From contig NZ_CP150668.1 in assembly GCF_038024095.1 (NCBI RefSeq), positions 1,054,001-1,118,000 on the forward strand: DNA of 64,000 nt, given 5' to 3'. Within the stretch, counting starts at the first letter, position 1. Each line of letters starts with the position of its first letter. The position numbers and the translations under genes are program-made. The notes below the pieces were generated by a model, which made no database searches, was not told the DNA's origin, and was given only the letters and a program-made list of their open reading frames with translations. This stretch comes from Polaribacter tangerinus. GTDB taxonomy: Bacteria; Bacteroidota; Bacteroidia; Flavobacteriales; Flavobacteriaceae. Shown piece after piece: positions 63,603 through 64,000 of this stretch.

Positions 63603-64000
63603 TTACATTTCTAATGCTTTAGCTGGGTTGTTATCCATTAATAAAGCTACCGGGTTTTCTAAAGCTTCTTTAACCGCTACTAAAAAACCTACAGATTCTC
63701 TACCATCAATAATTCTATGGTCATAAGAAAGTGCAACATACATAATAGGCTGTATAACAACTTGCCCGTTCACCGCCATTGGTCGGTTTACAATATTGTG
63801 CATTCCTAAAATTCCACTTTGAGGTGGATTTATTATTGGAGTCGATAACATTGAGCCAAAAACACCACCGTTGGTAATGGTAAAAGTTCCTCCTGTCATT
63901 TCGTCTACCGTAATTTGGCCATCTCTTGCTCTAATTGCCAAACGTTTTACTTCACTTTCTACTCCTCTAAAAGACAAATTTTCTGCATTTCTAATTACTG
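63603..64000 (-). CDS. odhB: Dihydrolipoyl succinyltransferase, E2 of 2-oxoglutarate dehydrogenase (C-terminal part)
   Basis: Partial: the open frame runs off the right edge without a start. About 132 C-terminal residues of the CoA acyltransferase domain are present: PVIRNAE-type beginning, [32 protein letters not shown], and the catalytic SYDHRIIDG with its His and Asp. The final ...NPVALLMDN and the sequence before it are those of the succinyl-transferring type. The N-terminal lipoyl and E1-binding domains lie outside the window. Confidence 0.92.
   Translation of the reverse strand, partial: VIRNAENLSFRGVESEVKRLAIRARDGQITVDEMTGGTFTITNGGVFGSMLSTPIINPPQSGILGMHNIVNRPMAVNGQVVIQPIMYVALSYDHRIIDGRESVGFLVAVKEALENPVALLMDNNPAKALEM

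Noticed and set aside
1..64000. CRISPR array, toxin-antitoxin or restriction-modification island
   Set aside because: No spaced direct repeats and no Cas, methylase, restriction or clear toxin gene was found on either strand; gene content is mainly core.

Overview
This window is AT-rich, densely coded chromosomal DNA from a member of the Bacteroidetes, almost certainly a marine Flavobacteriaceae of the Polaribacter/Tenacibaculum type. The signs are: promoters of the Bacteroidetes form (TTG, 18-21 nt, TAnnTTTG) instead of -35/-10 boxes; gliding genes gldB and gldC; a type IX secretion cargo protein with a type B (CHU_C-like) tail; a bifunctional ornithine-lipid-type acyltransferase; a GSII/GSIII glutamine synthetase pair; and many Bacteroidetes-typical families (DUF3078, DUF2480, DUF2490, LIC_10190 membrane protein). 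No phage, insertion sequence, CRISPR array or plasmid function is visible. This is mostly core genome, and I did not find a convincing new multi-gene system.

Layout. 1-812: 5' part of a 16S rRNA gene on the minus strand with its leader and two tandem rRNA promoters. 928-2631: large membrane protein. 2695-6135: translation cluster thrS-infC-rpmI-rplT, with an infC start that is neither ATG, GTG nor TTG. 6171-6752: conserved coiled-coil membrane protein. 6897-14051: glycogen cluster glgA-glgC-glgB plus a GH31 alpha-glucosidase. 14119-16513: prfA and purM, minus strand. 16656-17426: secreted protein of unknown function. 17472-20849: divergent GSIII and GSII genes. 20920-22511: Ca/Na antiporter, a 50-codon ORF, a DUF2007 gene and tRNA-Arg(ACG). 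22512-24269: a gene remnant, gldC and gldB. 24330-31602: nadE, then dnaG, clpX, clpP, tig and a small membrane protein on the minus strand. 31730-35350: acyltransferase, aspartate kinase, GNAT. 35541-37269: fbp and superoxide dismutase. 37347-40268: PurF-like amidotransferase and PfkB kinase. 40342-43564: SufE, MIP18/SufT-like, DUF2480 and two DUF3078 proteins. 43728-47779: CNNM/CBS protein, hflX, lipoprotein carbonic anhydrase and DUF2490. 48127-54074: nuclease/phosphatase family protein, glycerophosphodiesterase, ClC protein, aspS. 54201-54310: structured repeat-like RNA element. 54336-60998: cupin, rsmI, HopJ-family, CMD, T9SS cargo, OsmC, recJ. 61027-64000: Pif1-like helicase and the 3' part of odhB.

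How the genes work together. Themes are translation and protein quality control (thrS, infC, rpmI, rplT, prfA, aspS, rsmI, hflX, tig-clpP-clpX), carbon storage (glg cluster, fbp), nitrogen assimilation (GSII/GSIII), Fe-S assembly (SufE and MIP18/SufT), and the cell envelope with gliding/T9SS.

Points most worth a second look: the tRNA-Arg in which the near-universal G19-C56 tertiary pair appears as A19-U56; a DnaG primase that lacks all four zinc ligands; a ClC protein with Gln at the gating-glutamate position; the ATA start of infC; the structured element near 54.2 kb that resembles Flavo-1 RNA; and paired CCC/GGG inverted repeats between the two glutamine synthetases. Functions are called from recognisable motifs and family memory; no database search was run.
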